From JAGNZR01 sp051656905 (GTDB lineage: Bacteria > Fusobacteriota > Fusobacteriia > Fusobacteriales > Fusobacteriaceae), in NCBI GenBank assembly GCA_051656905.1, contig JBOFJQ010000015.1, positions 1 through 64,000 on the forward strand: DNA of 64,000 nucleotides. The letters are read 5' to 3'. Positions within the stretch are counted from its first letter, which is position 1; the number at the start of each line of letters is the position of its first letter. The notes beneath the pieces were generated by a model. It saw nothing but the letters and a program-made list of their open reading frames with translations. It searched no databases and had not been told where the DNA came from. Positions 18,087 through 28,604 of this stretch are shown here, piece after piece. Both the position numbers and the translations under genes were made by a program.

Positions 18087-21000
18087 ATGGGTTTAACAGA
18101 GTTAGCACTAAAGAATAAGCTAAGTACTTATTTATTAGTAGCACTAATGTGTGTCTTTGGTGTTATGTCATATTTGTCCGCGGAAAAAGCTGAAGATCCA
18201 GGATATACGGTAAAAACAGCAGTTATAACAACAAGATGGGCAGGAGCAACACCTGATCAAATGGCGGAATTAGTTAGTAAAAAAATTGAACAAGAAGTAA
18301 GAACTTTAGATTCATTAGACTACGTGTATTCTAAAAATACTCCAGGAGAGTCAAATATTTATGTTAACTTAAAAGCTAAATATTGGGATACTTTTGAACC
18401 TTTCCAAGAGTTAATGAATAAAGTAAGTAGTTTTGTAGTGCTTCCACCAGATGCAACAAAACCAATAGTAAATATATATTTTAGTAATATATATGGTACT
18501 ATTTTAACTATTCAGAGTGATACAGTAGAGGCAACTAAGCTTTATGAATATAGTGAAGAGTTAAAAAAGGAATTATTCTTTTATGTTCCAGAAATTGCTG
18601 AAGTTAAGATTTATGGTAAGCAAAATGAAATTGTATCTATTGATATAGATAATGAAAAATTAGTAGAATCAGGAATAACATTATCCCAGATTACAAAAAC
18701 TTTACAAGAAGCAAACTTAATGACAGATGGTGGAACAATCCAGTATATAGGGAATAGAGTTATTGTAAATCCATCAGGAACTTTTAAGAGTGTAGATCAA
18801 ATAGGAGATGTAGTTTTCTATAATGAATCTAAGAAAGGAAGAGTTTATTTAAAAGAATTAGCAACGATAAAAAGAGTTTATGAAACACCACAAAAATTAA
18901 AAACTTATAGCCAGGATAAACAAGCTATAGTTTTAGGAGTAGCCTTAAGTAAAGGTTCAAATATTATAGAGTTAAAAAAAGGTGTAGAAAAAACTGTTGC
19001 GAAATTCCAAGAAAAATTACCTTTAGGTGTTGATATAAGTTTTGCATATAATCAAGGTAGTTTAGTTCAAGATAAAATATCAGGATTTATTGCAAGTTTA
19101 TTACAGGCAATAATAGTAATTATAGCTGTTATGTTTTTATTCTTAGGATTAAAAACTGGATTAATAGTAGCGTCACTAACTCCTACATCTATAGCAGCGA
19201 CATTTATAGCAATGTCAGTATTTGGTTATGGTGTAAATCAGATGACTCTAGCAGGTTTAATTATAGCGTTAGGAATGTTAGTTGATACGGCAGTTGTTAT
19301 GACTGAAAATATAACTGTACTTTGCCAAAAAGGAATACCTAAAAAGGAAGCTTGTATAAAATCTGCAAACAGTTTAGCAATACCATTACTTTCAGGTGCA
19401 GCAACAACTTGTGCGGCAATGATACCAATAATAGTTAATAAAGAAACAATGGGACAATATGTTGGGCCGATGGCAATTGTTGTTATTATATCTCTTGCTG
19501 TATCGTGGGCAATAAATCAAACATTTGTTCCAATGGTTTGTGATGACTTTTTAGATCCAACACAATCTAAAGTAATAGATTATGAAACAGACAATATGTA
19601 TATAAGATATAGAAGTATGCTTATATTCGCTGTTAAAAATAAAAAAACAATGATAATGATATCTTTAGGGACATTCTTCTTAGGAATATTCTTATTCTCA
19701 TTCATCAATAAAAACTTCTTACCAGACTCAGATAATCCAACAATGGCAACTTATATAAGAATGCCAAAAGGAGCTTCAATAGAGACAACTGAACAAGTGG
19801 TTAAAGATTTAAATCAACATATAAAAGACAAGCTTTTTGTAGGAGATATAAAGCCAAAACCACCAACACCTTGGGACTATTTATTAACTGGTGGAATTAC
19901 TAAGATATATGAAAAAGATGGTATTTTAGGTTGGTTATCGTATGTAGGAGCAGGAGGGCCTAAGTTCACTCTTGGATACACTCCAGAAGTAACTTTACCA
20001 GAATTTGCATTTGTGTTAACAAAAGTAACTGATTACAAATTAATACCATCACTAGCTTCAGATATACATCAATTTTTACAAGAAAAATATCCAAGTGTAT
20101 CAGTTTCAACAAAAGGATTACAAACTGGACCAATGTTTGAGTGGGATATGTCTTATGTATTATCTTCAAGTAATAAAAAAGCTCTAAACTCTATTAAGAA
20201 AGAGATTATGGATAAATTTAGAGAAACAGAGGGAGTAAGAATTGTAAATGAAATTTCAGGAAACACTGTTCCAGAGATTGAAATTAACATTGACTATAAT
20301 AAAGCTCAATTAGCAGGAATAACTACTAAGCAGATAGCTGAAGCTATAAAGTTTACTTTGAAAGGTTATGACGCTACAATATTTTATGATTTTGATGCTC
20401 CACCAGAAAATACAATGATTCCTGTTAAAATGAACGGAACAAAGGATTATAAAGACAAAGCTCATCTTTTAGGAAGTATAATTTTACAGAATGAAAAGGG
20501 TCAAAAAGTTCCACTACAGCAAGTTGCAAAACTAGATATAGCTTTTGTTTCTAACATGGTTTATAAAAAAGATATGGAACATGCTATTTTAATAAACATA
20601 GGAAATGAAATAGGTTACACAGGAACAGATATTAATAATAAAATCAAACCATGGATAGAAGAAAGAATGGCTAATAGCTGGTCGCAACAAGGTGTGAAGT
20701 TTGAACTAAGTGATGTTTTAAAAACTTCAAAAGCAAACAGTGAAGGGGTAATGGGAGCTCTTCCCATTGCAATACTAGTAATTGCTTTAATAGTTATTAT
20801 TCAGTTTAATTCAATTAAAAAAGGTATGATTATAATGGCATCAATTCCTTTAACAATATTGGGATGTGCTGTAGGACTTTTAGCAACAGGATTAGATTTT
20901 GGATTTATGCCAATGGTTGGAATGATATCCTTAGCAGGGGTTATAGTTAACCAAGCCATTATAATGCTCGATACTTATCAAATTCTTGAAGAAACCTTAA

Positions 21001-21302
21001 ATGGAGATATAAAAAATGCGATGATTATAGGAAGTCAAGATAGATTAAGACCTATTTTATTAACAACTTATACAACATTAATTGGATTGTTACCTCTATA
21101 CTTATTCGGTGGACCATTATTTGAAGGTCTAGCAGCTGTTTTAATAGTAGGATTAATTTTTGGAACAGGATTAACGCTAGTTATAATTCCAGCACTATTC
21201 TCAATTGTTTTCAAAGTAGATTTTTCTACATATGAATATAAAGGAACTGGTGTGTTAGAAACTGCTGTAAAAAATGAAACTGCAAAAAATGAAGTAGAAT
21301 AA
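18087..21302 (+). CDS. RND efflux pump, inner-membrane proton antiporter
   Basis: A 1071-residue AcrB/HAE1-superfamily transporter. Transmembrane segments fall at about 10-30, 330-545 and 880-1040, with two large periplasmic loops. Proton-relay motif A, LIIALGMLVDTAVVMTENI, lies near residues 390-408; the first acidic pair is reduced to a single D (VDTAV rather than VDDAI). The second-half counterpart is LAGVIVNQAIIMLD near 950. The sequence groups better with CusA/MexF-like divergent RND pumps than with AcrB. It is third in the operon, and a terminator follows 20 nt after the stop. Drug, fatty-acid or bile-salt export is plausible but unproven. Confidence 0.92.
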   Translation: MGLTELALKNKLSTYLLVALMCVFGVMSYLSAEKAEDPGYTVKTAVITTRWAGATPDQMAELVSKKIEQEVRTLDSLDYVYSKNTPGESNIYVNLKAKYWDTFEPFQELMNKVSSFVVLPPDATKPIVNIYFSNIYGTILTIQSDTVEATKLYEYSEELKKELFFYVPEIAEVKIYGKQNEIVSIDIDNEKLVESGITLSQITKTLQEANLMTDGGTIQYIGNRVIVNPSGTFKSVDQIGDVVFYNESKKGRVYLKELATIKRVYETPQKLKTYSQDKQAIVLGVALSKGSNIIELKKGVEKTVAKFQEKLPLGVDISFAYNQGSLVQDKISGFIASLLQAIIVIIAVMFLFLGLKTGLIVASLTPTSIAATFIAMSVFGYGVNQMTLAGLIIALGMLVDTAVVMTENITVLCQKGIPKKEACIKSANSLAIPLLSGAATTCAAMIPIIVNKETMGQYVGPMAIVVIISLAVSWAINQTFVPMVCDDFLDPTQSKVIDYETDNMYIRYRSMLIFAVKNKKTMIMISLGTFFLGIFLFSFINKNFLPDSDNPTMATYIRMPKGASIETTEQVVKDLNQHIKDKLFVGDIKPKPPTPWDYLLTGGITKIYEKDGILGWLSYVGAGGPKFTLGYTPEVTLPEFAFVLTKVTDYKLIPSLASDIHQFLQEKYPSVSVSTKGLQTGPMFEWDMSYVLSSSNKKALNSIKKEIMDKFRETEGVRIVNEISGNTVPEIEINIDYNKAQLAGITTKQIAEAIKFTLKGYDATIFYDFDAPPENTMIPVKMNGTKDYKDKAHLLGSIILQNEKGQKVPLQQVAKLDIAFVSNMVYKKDMEHAILINIGNEIGYTGTDINNKIKPWIEERMANSWSQQGVKFELSDVLKTSKANSEGVMGALPIAILVIALIVIIQFNSIKKGMIIMASIPLTILGCAVGLLATGLDFGFMPMVGMISLAGVIVNQAIIMLDTYQILEETLNGDIKNAMIIGSQDRLRPILLTTYTTLIGLLPLYLFGGPLFEGLAAVLIVGLIFGTGLTLVIIPALFSIVFKVDFSTYEYKGTGVLETAVKNETAKNEVE

Positions 21303-21320
21303 AATTTTTTAGGAATTTTG

Positions 21321-21360
21321 AAGTGCTTATACAAATTTGTATAAGCACTTTTTGTATTTT
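21321..21360 (+). terminator. Terminator of the efflux operon
   Basis: AAGTGCTTATACAAA (21321-21335) and TTTGTATAAGCACTT (21336-21350) are perfect inverted arms, followed by a T-rich tail. Confidence 0.9.
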
Positions 21361-21480
21361 CAGGATAAAAATAATTTCATTTTAAATAACTTTATAAAAT
21401 TTTAACTTTAAATAAAAATAGTGTTCTATTACAATTAATACACAAAATGTTCTTTTTGAGCATCAACGCAAGAAAAAAAC

Positions 21481-21509
21481 TTCATTTTAACAAAATATTA
21501 GTGTATAAT
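21481..21509 (+). promoter_or_regulatory. Candidate promoter of hutH, with AT-rich repeats downstream
   Basis: A perfect TATAAT (21504-21509) has a weak TTCATT (21481-21486) 17 nt upstream. The leader beyond it (21515-21575) contains several copies of AGTAAAATT/AGTAAAA. Those may be binding sites or simple low-complexity sequence; nothing else is seen in the 21361-21600 gap. Confidence 0.4.
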
Positions 21510-21600
21510 TTTAATTAGTAAAATTGGCAAAAAAGTAAAAAATCAAAAATAGTAAAATTAGTAAAATTGATATTTTTAAAACATTTGGAGGTGTTGGTTT

Positions 21601-23133
21601 TTGAAAATCATTTTAGGAAAAGGGAAATTAAGTATTGAGGATGTAGTAAACGTATGTAGAAATGGATACAAAGTTGAAATAGCAGAGGAAGCTGTAAAAA
21701 AAATGCAAATTGCTAGAGACTTAGTAGAAAGATACGTTAATGAGGAGATTGTTTCTTATGGAATAACAACAGGGTTTGGAAAATTCTCAGATGTAATTAT
21801 ATCAAAGGATGAAACAGAAGAGTTACAAAGAAATTTAATTATAAGTCACTCTTGCGGAGTAGGAAATCCCTTATCAATAGAAAATGCTCGTGCCATTATG
21901 CTTTTAAGAGTTAATAATTTTACAAAAGGACATTCAGGAGTTAGATTAATAACTGCTAATAAAATAATAGAGATGTTAAATAAAGGAGTAACACCTTTTA
22001 TACCGGAAAAAGGATCTTTAGGAGCCTCTGGTGATTTAGCACCACTGTCTCATATGGTACTAGTGATGTTAGGGCTTGGAAAAGCTTATTATGAGGGAAT
22101 TTTATATGAAGGAGCAGAAGCAATGAAAAAAGCAGGTATAGAACCACTACCAGCTTTATCTTCAAAAGAAGGGCTTGCTCTTATAAATGGAACTCAAGCA
22201 ATGACAGGAATTGGAGTTATAACTATATATGATGCTATGAATTTAATGAAACATTTAGATATCGCAGCTTCGCTTACAATGGAGTCTTTAAATGGAATTA
22301 AATGTGCTATGGATAATAAAATTCATGAAGTAAGAGGTCATAAAGGACAAATAGAAACTGCTAAAAATATATTAAGATTAGTGGAGGGAAGTTCATCTAT
22401 TACTAAACAAGGGGATATAAGAGTTCAAGACCCTTATACTTTGCGTTGTACTCCACAAGTTCATGGTGCGAGCAAGGATGCTTTAAATTATGTAAGAGAA
22501 AAAATAGAGATAGAAATAGATGCAGTAACAGATAATCCTATAATTTTCCCAGACTTCGATCAAGTTTTATCTGGAGGAAATTTCCATGGACAGCCAATGG
22601 CATTGCCATTTGACTTTTTAGGAATTGCTCTTGCAGAGATGGCTAATATTTCAGAAAGAAGATTAGAAAGATTAGTAAACCCAAATTTAAATTTTGGATT
22701 ACCAGCATTTTTAGTTGAAAAAGGTGGAGTAAATTCAGGATTTATGATAGTTCAATACAGTGCGGCTGCTTTAGTTTCTGAAAATAAAGTGTTGGCTCAT
22801 CCAGCTTCAGTAGATTCAATTCCATCATCGGCAAATCAGGAAGATCATGTTTCTATGGGAACAATAGCTTCTAGAAAAGCTAAAGAGATTATGGAAAATG
22901 CTAGAAAAGTAATAGCAATGGAGATACTAGCAGCTTGCCAAGCGATAGATTTAAGAAAAGTAGATGTGCTAGGTAAAGGAACAAAAATTGCTTATGATAT
23001 AATTAGAGAGCAAATAACACATTATGATAAAGATAGAGTAATGTACTTAGATATCAATAAAGTTGAAGAAATTATTATGACGAATATCATTGCTAATAAA
23101 GTAGAAAAAGAAATAGGCAAAATAATAGTTTAA
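21601..23133 (+). CDS. hutH: Histidine ammonia-lyase
   Basis: Cytosolic enzyme that removes ammonia from histidine to give urocanate. The 510-residue protein has the cofactor-forming Ala142-Ser143-Gly144 in KGSLGASGDLAPLSH, which cyclises to MIO, at the same position as Ser143 of Pseudomonas HutH. The catalytic Tyr region YGITTGFG lies at 53-60, and FHGQPMALP, NQEDHVSMG follow. The start is TTG at 21601 with GGAGGTG 7 nt upstream. No hutU, hutI or hutG is adjacent: the gene has its own promoter and terminator, so the rest of histidine degradation must be elsewhere or absent. Confidence 0.93.
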   Translation: MKIILGKGKLSIEDVVNVCRNGYKVEIAEEAVKKMQIARDLVERYVNEEIVSYGITTGFGKFSDVIISKDETEELQRNLIISHSCGVGNPLSIENARAIMLLRVNNFTKGHSGVRLITANKIIEMLNKGVTPFIPEKGSLGASGDLAPLSHMVLVMLGLGKAYYEGILYEGAEAMKKAGIEPLPALSSKEGLALINGTQAMTGIGVITIYDAMNLMKHLDIAASLTMESLNGIKCAMDNKIHEVRGHKGQIETAKNILRLVEGSSSITKQGDIRVQDPYTLRCTPQVHGASKDALNYVREKIEIEIDAVTDNPIIFPDFDQVLSGGNFHGQPMALPFDFLGIALAEMANISERRLERLVNPNLNFGLPAFLVEKGGVNSGFMIVQYSAAALVSENKVLAHPASVDSIPSSANQEDHVSMGTIASRKAKEIMENARKVIAMEILAACQAIDLRKVDVLGKGTKIAYDIIREQITHYDKDRVMYLDINKVEEIIMTNIIANKVEKEIGKIIV

Positions 23134-23178
23134 GAGTATAATATGTATAGCAGATGAATCTGTAAGTAAAAAATAAAT

Positions 23179-23213
23179 GGCGGTTAAATATTGGATATTT
23201 AATCGCCTTTTTA
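23179..23213 (+). terminator. Terminator of hutH
   Basis: GGCGGTTAAATAT (23179-23191) pairs with ATATTTAATCGCC (23195-23207), one G-T pair, followed by a T run. It ends 23 nt before the Ca2+ ATPase start. Confidence 0.85.
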
Positions 23214-23235
23214 AACTTTATTAAGGAGTTAAAAA

Positions 23236-25857
23236 ATGTATAGAAAAAGTATTGAAGAGGTATTGGAAAGTCTAGAAACTGGATTAAATGGTATTAAAAG
23301 TGAAAATTTGGAAAAACTTGTAAAAAAATATGGGTATAATGAGTTGCAAGAGAAGGGAAAAGTTACTGTATGGGAACTTTTTATCGAATCTTTTAAAGAT
23401 CCATTAGTAATTATTCTATTGATTGCAGCATCAGTTCAAATACTAACGGGACATTTAGTAGATTCTCTTATAATATTAATAGTTTTAACATTAAACTCTG
23501 TAATAGGTGTTGTACAAGCAAAAAAAGCTGAAGGTTCATTAGAAAAATTAAAACAATTATCACAACCTAATATAAAAGTATTGAGAGATGGGGAGAAGAA
23601 AGTCATTTCAATGAAAGAGATATTTCCAGGGGATATAGTTATATTAGATGCAGGGGATTACATACCTGCAGATGGAAGATTAGTAGAGGCGAATACTTTA
23701 AAAATAATGGAAGGTATTTTAACTGGTGAATCTGAACCAGTTTTAAAACATTGTGATTTAATAGATAAAGACTTACCATTAGGTGATAGAAAAAACATGG
23801 TTTATTCAGGAACTATGGTTGTTTATGGAAGAGGTGCTTTTGTAGTTACAGAAACTGGAATGCAAACAGAAATAGGAAAGATAGCAACACTCCTTGATAG
23901 TGTAGAAACAGGATTAACACCTCTACAGAAAAATTTAGAAAAATTTACTAAAAAACTAGGTATAGGGATATTAGGAATGTCAGTTTTAATATTTGCAGTA
24001 ATAGTTACTAAGGGGATTTTAGCAGGAAATACAGAACTGTTTCCACTTCTTCTAGATGCTTTTATGTTTTCTGTGGCAGTGGCAGTAGCTGCAATTCCTG
24101 AGGCTTTATCTTCAATTGTAACGATTGTTTTATCTTTTGGAACTGGAATAATGGCAACAAAACATGCAATAATAAGAAAATTATCGGCAGTTGAAACTTT
24201 AGGTTCAACATCTATTATATGTACAGATAAAACGGGAACATTAACACAAAACAAAATGACGGTGGTTTCAACATTTTTAAAAGGAATTGAAGTAACAGAT
24301 TTTGAAAAAACGATAGAGACGTTGAATCAAGAATCTCTTTATATATTAGGATTAATTTTAGCTAATGACTCTCAAATTTCTATAGATGGAAAGGAAATAG
24401 GAGATCCAACAGAAGTAGCTCTTATTAATTTTGCAGCTAAACATGGAATAGATGTTTCTCAATTAAGAGAAAATTATAAAAGAATTAGTGAGTTGCCTTT
24501 TGATTCAGATAGAAAACTCATGAGTACATTAAATCAATTTGGTGATAAAAAAGTTATATTTTGTAAAGGGGCACCAGATGTAATATTTTCACGTAGTACA
24601 AGAATTGTAGTAAATAATGAAGTTGTTCCAGCAACACTTGCTAAAATGGATACATTTAGAGAAAAAAATGAAGAGTTTTCTAGAGAAGCATTAAGAGTTT
24701 TAGGAATAACCTTTAAAATTGTAAGTAGTGAAAAAGTTGACTTAACATTAGATGATGAGCAAGATATGACTTTACTAGGGTTGGTAGCTATGATAGATCC
24801 GCCTAGAGAAGAAGTGTATGAAGCTATAAAAGAAGCTAAATCAGCAGGAATAAGATCAATAATGATAACTGGAGATCACAAAACTACAGCGGCAGCTATA
24901 GCAAGAGATATAGGACTTATGTCTTCTGGAGAAAAAGCTTTAACTGGTCAAGAACTAGATGAATTAACTGAGGAAGAGCTAGATAATGAGTTAGAAAATA
25001 TAACTGTTTATGCTAGAGTATCTCCAGAGAATAAAATAAGAATAGTAAAAGCTTGGCAGAAAAAAGGAAAAATTACTGCAATGACAGGAGATGGGGTTAA
25101 CGATGCTCCAGCATTAAAACAAGCGGATATAGGAATTGCAATGGGAACAGGAACAGATGTTGCAAAAGATTCTGCAGCGATGATACTAACAGATGATAAT
25201 TTTGTAAGTATAGTAAGTGCAATAGAAATAGGAAGAACGGTTTATTCAAATATAAAAAAATCAATAACTTATCTTTTTGTAGGAAATTTAGGAGCTATCT
25301 TATCTATATTATATGCTCTATTTGTAGGATGGAATTCTCCTTTTACAGCTTTACAACTTTTATTTATAAACTTAGTTAATGATTCACTTCCTGCAATCTC
25401 TTTAGGTCTAGAACCTTCTGAAGATAATATTATGAGTAAAAAACCAAGAGAAGCTAACAAGCCTTTATTTAATAAACAAAACTATACTACAATTTTTTTC
25501 AGGGGAGTACTTATAGCTATGGTGACTATACTTGCACAATATATAGGTGGTGCAGAGAGCTTAATGGGAATGTCAATGGCATTTACAACTCTTATATTTG
25601 CTAGAACGTTGCAGACTTTACCTGGTAGAAGCGAAGAAAAAACTGCGGCAAGTTTAGGTTTCTTAAAAAATAAATATACTCTTATAGCTATAGTTGTATG
25701 CTTTATAATGTATTCTATGGTATTATATCCATCTGTAAGACCTTATTTCAACATTGATCCTGATTTCGGATTGTTCCAATTAAAAATATGTTTATTACTA
25801 GCTGTTATATCTACAGCTTTAATGGAACTGGAAAAAGTTCTTAAGTTCAAAAAATAA
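23236..25857 (+). CDS. Calcium-transporting P-type ATPase (PMCA/SERCA type)
   Basis: An 873-residue P2-type ATPase in the cytoplasmic membrane that exports Ca2+ (possibly Mn2+). An N-terminal cation-ATPase domain is followed by the actuator LTGES near residue 161-165. The ion site is AAIPEALSSIV near 285-295. The phosphorylation site CTDKTGTLTQNKM starts near 329, TGDH and MTGDGVNDAPALK lie in the P domain, and NLVNDSLPAISLG in M6 supplies the second-site acids. The ATG follows AAGGAG. The downstream rlmA-like gene begins 10 nt later. Confidence 0.92.
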   Translation: MYRKSIEEVLESLETGLNGIKSENLEKLVKKYGYNELQEKGKVTVWELFIESFKDPLVIILLIAASVQILTGHLVDSLIILIVLTLNSVIGVVQAKKAEGSLEKLKQLSQPNIKVLRDGEKKVISMKEIFPGDIVILDAGDYIPADGRLVEANTLKIMEGILTGESEPVLKHCDLIDKDLPLGDRKNMVYSGTMVVYGRGAFVVTETGMQTEIGKIATLLDSVETGLTPLQKNLEKFTKKLGIGILGMSVLIFAVIVTKGILAGNTELFPLLLDAFMFSVAVAVAAIPEALSSIVTIVLSFGTGIMATKHAIIRKLSAVETLGSTSIICTDKTGTLTQNKMTVVSTFLKGIEVTDFEKTIETLNQESLYILGLILANDSQISIDGKEIGDPTEVALINFAAKHGIDVSQLRENYKRISELPFDSDRKLMSTLNQFGDKKVIFCKGAPDVIFSRSTRIVVNNEVVPATLAKMDTFREKNEEFSREALRVLGITFKIVSSEKVDLTLDDEQDMTLLGLVAMIDPPREEVYEAIKEAKSAGIRSIMITGDHKTTAAAIARDIGLMSSGEKALTGQELDELTEEELDNELENITVYARVSPENKIRIVKAWQKKGKITAMTGDGVNDAPALKQADIGIAMGTGTDVAKDSAAMILTDDNFVSIVSAIEIGRTVYSNIKKSITYLFVGNLGAILSILYALFVGWNSPFTALQLLFINLVNDSLPAISLGLEPSEDNIMSKKPREANKPLFNKQNYTTIFFRGVLIAMVTILAQYIGGAESLMGMSMAFTTLIFARTLQTLPGRSEEKTAASLGFLKNKYTLIAIVVCFIMYSMVLYPSVRPYFNIDPDFGLFQLKICLLLAVISTALMELEKVLKFKK

Positions 25858-25867
25858 AGGGGTAAAA

Positions 25868-26722
25868 ATGTTAAAGTGTCCAAATTGTAGTAAAGTTTTA
25901 AAAATAATAGATAAAAGTTACAAATGTGAGAATAACCATAGTTTTGACATATCAAAATATGGTCATATAAATTTACTTTTATCAAATCAAAAGAATAGTA
26001 AAGCTCCTGGTGATAACAAAGAGATGGTTATTGCTAGAAAAGGGTTTTTAGATGAAAATTATTATAGTGGAATATCAGATAGAGTTAATCAAATAGTAAA
26101 CTCTTATATAATAGAAAATTCTACTTTAAATAAAGAAGAGTCAGAAGTAAATATTTTAGACACAGGATGTGGAGAAGGATATTACACTGAAAGATTAAGA
26201 AAAAGTTTAGAGGAAAAAAATATTAAAAAATTTAATATTTATGGTTTAGATATATCAAAAGAAGCTATAATTTTAGCATCAAAAACATATAAAAAAATAG
26301 ATTGGATGGTTGCCAGTGCAACACACCTACCATTCTTAGACGAAAGTTTAGATTTTATAATTTGTATGTTTGCTAAAATAGTTCCAGAAGAGAAAATGAG
26401 ATGTCTAAAAAAAGGTGGAAAATTAATAGTTGTTTCAACAGGAGAAAACCATCTACAAGAATTAAAGCAAGTAGTCTATGAAACTGTAAAGAAAGATTTC
26501 TATCTTCCAGCATTAGATGAATCACTAAAAATATTCAAACACTTAGAAACTATAAATAATAGTTACACAACTTTAATAAAAACAAAAGAGCACATAGAAA
26601 ATCTATTCAATATGACACCATACAGATGGAGAAGTCCAGAAGCTGGAGTAAAAAAATTATTTGAATTAGATAAACTAGAAGTAACGGTAGAAGTAAGCAT
26701 AGATATCTTCGAAAAAATATAA
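25868..26722 (+). CDS. rlmA: 23S rRNA (guanine-N1) methyltransferase, RlmA family
   Basis: A 284-residue SAM enzyme that methylates a guanine in 23S rRNA helix 35 (RlmA at G745 or TlrB-type at G748). The N-terminal zinc finger is C4-x2-C7, C20 and H24. A family signature near GDNKEMVIARKGFLDENYY (residues 48-66) follows. The SAM fold opens with ILDTGCGEGYYTERL near 97-111, and FAKIVPEEKMRCLKKGGKLIVV completes it. Which guanine is modified cannot be decided. It shares a transcript with the Ca2+ ATPase by spacing only. Confidence 0.88.
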   Translation: MLKCPNCSKVLKIIDKSYKCENNHSFDISKYGHINLLLSNQKNSKAPGDNKEMVIARKGFLDENYYSGISDRVNQIVNSYIIENSTLNKEESEVNILDTGCGEGYYTERLRKSLEEKNIKKFNIYGLDISKEAIILASKTYKKIDWMVASATHLPFLDESLDFIICMFAKIVPEEKMRCLKKGGKLIVVSTGENHLQELKQVVYETVKKDFYLPALDESLKIFKHLETINNSYTTLIKTKEHIENLFNMTPYRWRSPEAGVKKLFELDKLEVTVEVSIDIFEKI

Positions 26723-26784
26723 TATATCAAATCTATACTATACAACTATTACTAAATTAGTTAATCCAATTTAATAACTAATAA

Positions 26785-26821
26785 AAAAAATCTTGTAACC
26801 TAACAGCTACAAGATTTTTTT
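26785..26821. terminator. Bidirectional terminator between rlmA and the CstA-family gene
   Basis: AAAAAATCTTGTA (26785-26797) and TACAAGATTTTTT (26808-26820) form a perfect stem flanked by A and T runs, serving the convergent genes. Confidence 0.88.
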
Positions 26822-26876
26822 ATTTCCAATCATTAAGTCTTCAAATCATGGGGACTATCTAAGTCTTATCTTATTC

Positions 26877-28262
26877 TTATTTCTTTACACTCTTCAAGAA
26901 AGTAACTAAAGAAACAACAGAAGCTATAGCTCCAACAACGTAACCAGCTGTAGAAGAGAAGTTAAATCCTTCCTTAGCAATTACGATATAAGTTGTGATA
27001 ACAAAAGTCATAAATGTTGCAGGGATAATAACTGGCCAGTAATTTTTACCTTTAACATCAAAGTATTTAGCAGCTGTCCATAAAGCGATAGTAGCTAAAG
27101 TTTGGTTAGACCAAGCGAAATATCTCCATAAAATTGTAAAGTCAATGAAACATAATCCAATACCAATTGCGAAAAGAGGTAGAGCGATTATAAATCTATT
27201 CTTTAAAGGTCCTTGTGGATATTTGAAAGAATCTGCAATTGTAAGTCTAGCACTTCTGAAAGCTGTATCTCCAGATGTTATTGGACAAGCAACAACTCCA
27301 AGGATAGCAAGTATTCCACCAAATTTACCAAGTAATGAGTTAGATATAGTACTAACAACAACACCAGGAGTTCCAGCAGCAGCTAATCCACCAGTTCCAC
27401 CAAAGAATGACATAGCAGCAGCAGCCCATATAAGAGCAACTACACCTTCAGCAATCATAGAACCATAGAAAACTCTTCTTCCTTCTTTCTCAGATTTAAG
27501 ACATCTAGCCATCATAGGTGATTGAGTGGCATGGAAACCAGATATTGCCCCACAAGCTATTGATATAAATAGGTAAGGGAATACAGGTGTTCCTTTTGGA
27601 TGTAAATTTAAGTTAGAAAAATCTAAGTCAGGAATAGGAAGGTTATTAGTAACGATACCAACACCAATACCTACTGCCATAACAATAAGACATAAACCAA
27701 ATACAGGATAAATTTTACCGATGATTTTATCAACTGGTAAAATAGTTGCAAGGATATAATAGATAATGATTAAAACGATTAATACCATTTCATCTACACC
27801 AGTTATTGTTTTTAAGATATCAGCAGGTGATTTAATAAATACAACCCCAACTAATAAAAGTAAAACAACTGAGAAACCTCTCATAAAAATCTTTGCTTTT
27901 TCTCCTAAATAAGTTCCTACTAATTCGGCAACTGATGCACCGTCATGTCTTAAAGACATCATTCCTATTAAGAAATCATGAACAGCTCCTGCAAAAATAC
28001 AACCGAAAACTATCCAAAGAAATGCTACAGGCCCCCATAAAGCTCCTGCTATTGCTCCGAAAATCGGACCAGTACCAGCTATATTAAGGAACTGAATAAG
28101 AAACGCTTGTTTCCAGTCCATTTCAACATAGTCTACTCCGTCAGCTAATCTACATGCTGGAGTTAACTTAGTTTCGTCAATTCCAAAAATGTTTTCAATA
28201 ACTTTACCGTAGATAAAATACCCTAATATTAGGGCAACAATTGAAGATAAAAATAAAATCAT
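26877..28262 (-). CDS. CstA-family transporter (carbon starvation / pyruvate-peptide permease)
   Basis: A 461-residue inner-membrane protein with about twelve hydrophobic segments and almost no soluble part. Family features are the N-terminal PACRLADGVDYVEMDWKQAF, FLNIAGTGPIFGAIAGALWG near residues 57-76, and GAISGFHATQSPMMARCLKSE near 237-257. E. coli CstA and BtsT take up pyruvate, and CstA has been linked to peptide uptake. This is the short form without the extra C-terminal segments of the E. coli proteins. It is a single-gene transcript on the minus strand, with its own upstream region shared with tex. Confidence 0.88.
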   Translation of the reverse strand: MILFLSSIVALILGYFIYGKVIENIFGIDETKLTPACRLADGVDYVEMDWKQAFLIQFLNIAGTGPIFGAIAGALWGPVAFLWIVFGCIFAGAVHDFLIGMMSLRHDGASVAELVGTYLGEKAKIFMRGFSVVLLLLVGVVFIKSPADILKTITGVDEMVLIVLIIIYYILATILPVDKIIGKIYPVFGLCLIVMAVGIGVGIVTNNLPIPDLDFSNLNLHPKGTPVFPYLFISIACGAISGFHATQSPMMARCLKSEKEGRRVFYGSMIAEGVVALIWAAAAMSFFGGTGGLAAAGTPGVVVSTISNSLLGKFGGILAILGVVACPITSGDTAFRSARLTIADSFKYPQGPLKNRFIIALPLFAIGIGLCFIDFTILWRYFAWSNQTLATIALWTAAKYFDVKGKNYWPVIIPATFMTFVITTYIVIAKEGFNFSSTAGYVVGAIASVVSLVTFLKSVKK

Positions 28263-28604
28263 GATAAACCTCTCCTTATTAAATATAATTTGAAAATAAA
28301 TTTATATTATCAAAAAAAAACAATATTTCTCATTGTAAAATAAAAATATAAAAAATACAAGAAAAAAAAATTTAAAATATATTTTATGAATGATTAAGTA
28401 AAGATATTGTTTAGTTTCAAAGCACAAAAAAACTAATAAAAGAAGAGCGTAGTTCCGTTTTAGTAAAAAAAATAAATGATAAAATTTTTTTACTTATCCG
28501 TTTTTTTTTAATTTTATACCTTTAATTAGACAACAGAGTCTTTATTATGATATAATGCAGATTAGAATATATAAATTTTAGGAAGTTGAAAGGGGATAAG
28601 TTTT
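28263..28604. other. Divergent intergenic region between the CstA-family gene and tex
   Basis: The region contains no coding frame. It holds a tex promoter (TAGACA at 28527-28532, 18-nt spacer, TATAAT at 28551-28556). It also has an AT-rich inverted repeat near 28463-28494 (AGTAAAAAAA against TTTTTTTACT). Poly-A/T tracts make up much of the rest. No riboswitch or RNA gene is recognised. Confidence 0.6.

Noticed and set aside
19966..20169. Minus-strand open frame of 67 codons inside the RND pump gene
   Set aside because: A shadow of the pump coding frame with no ribosome site or family.
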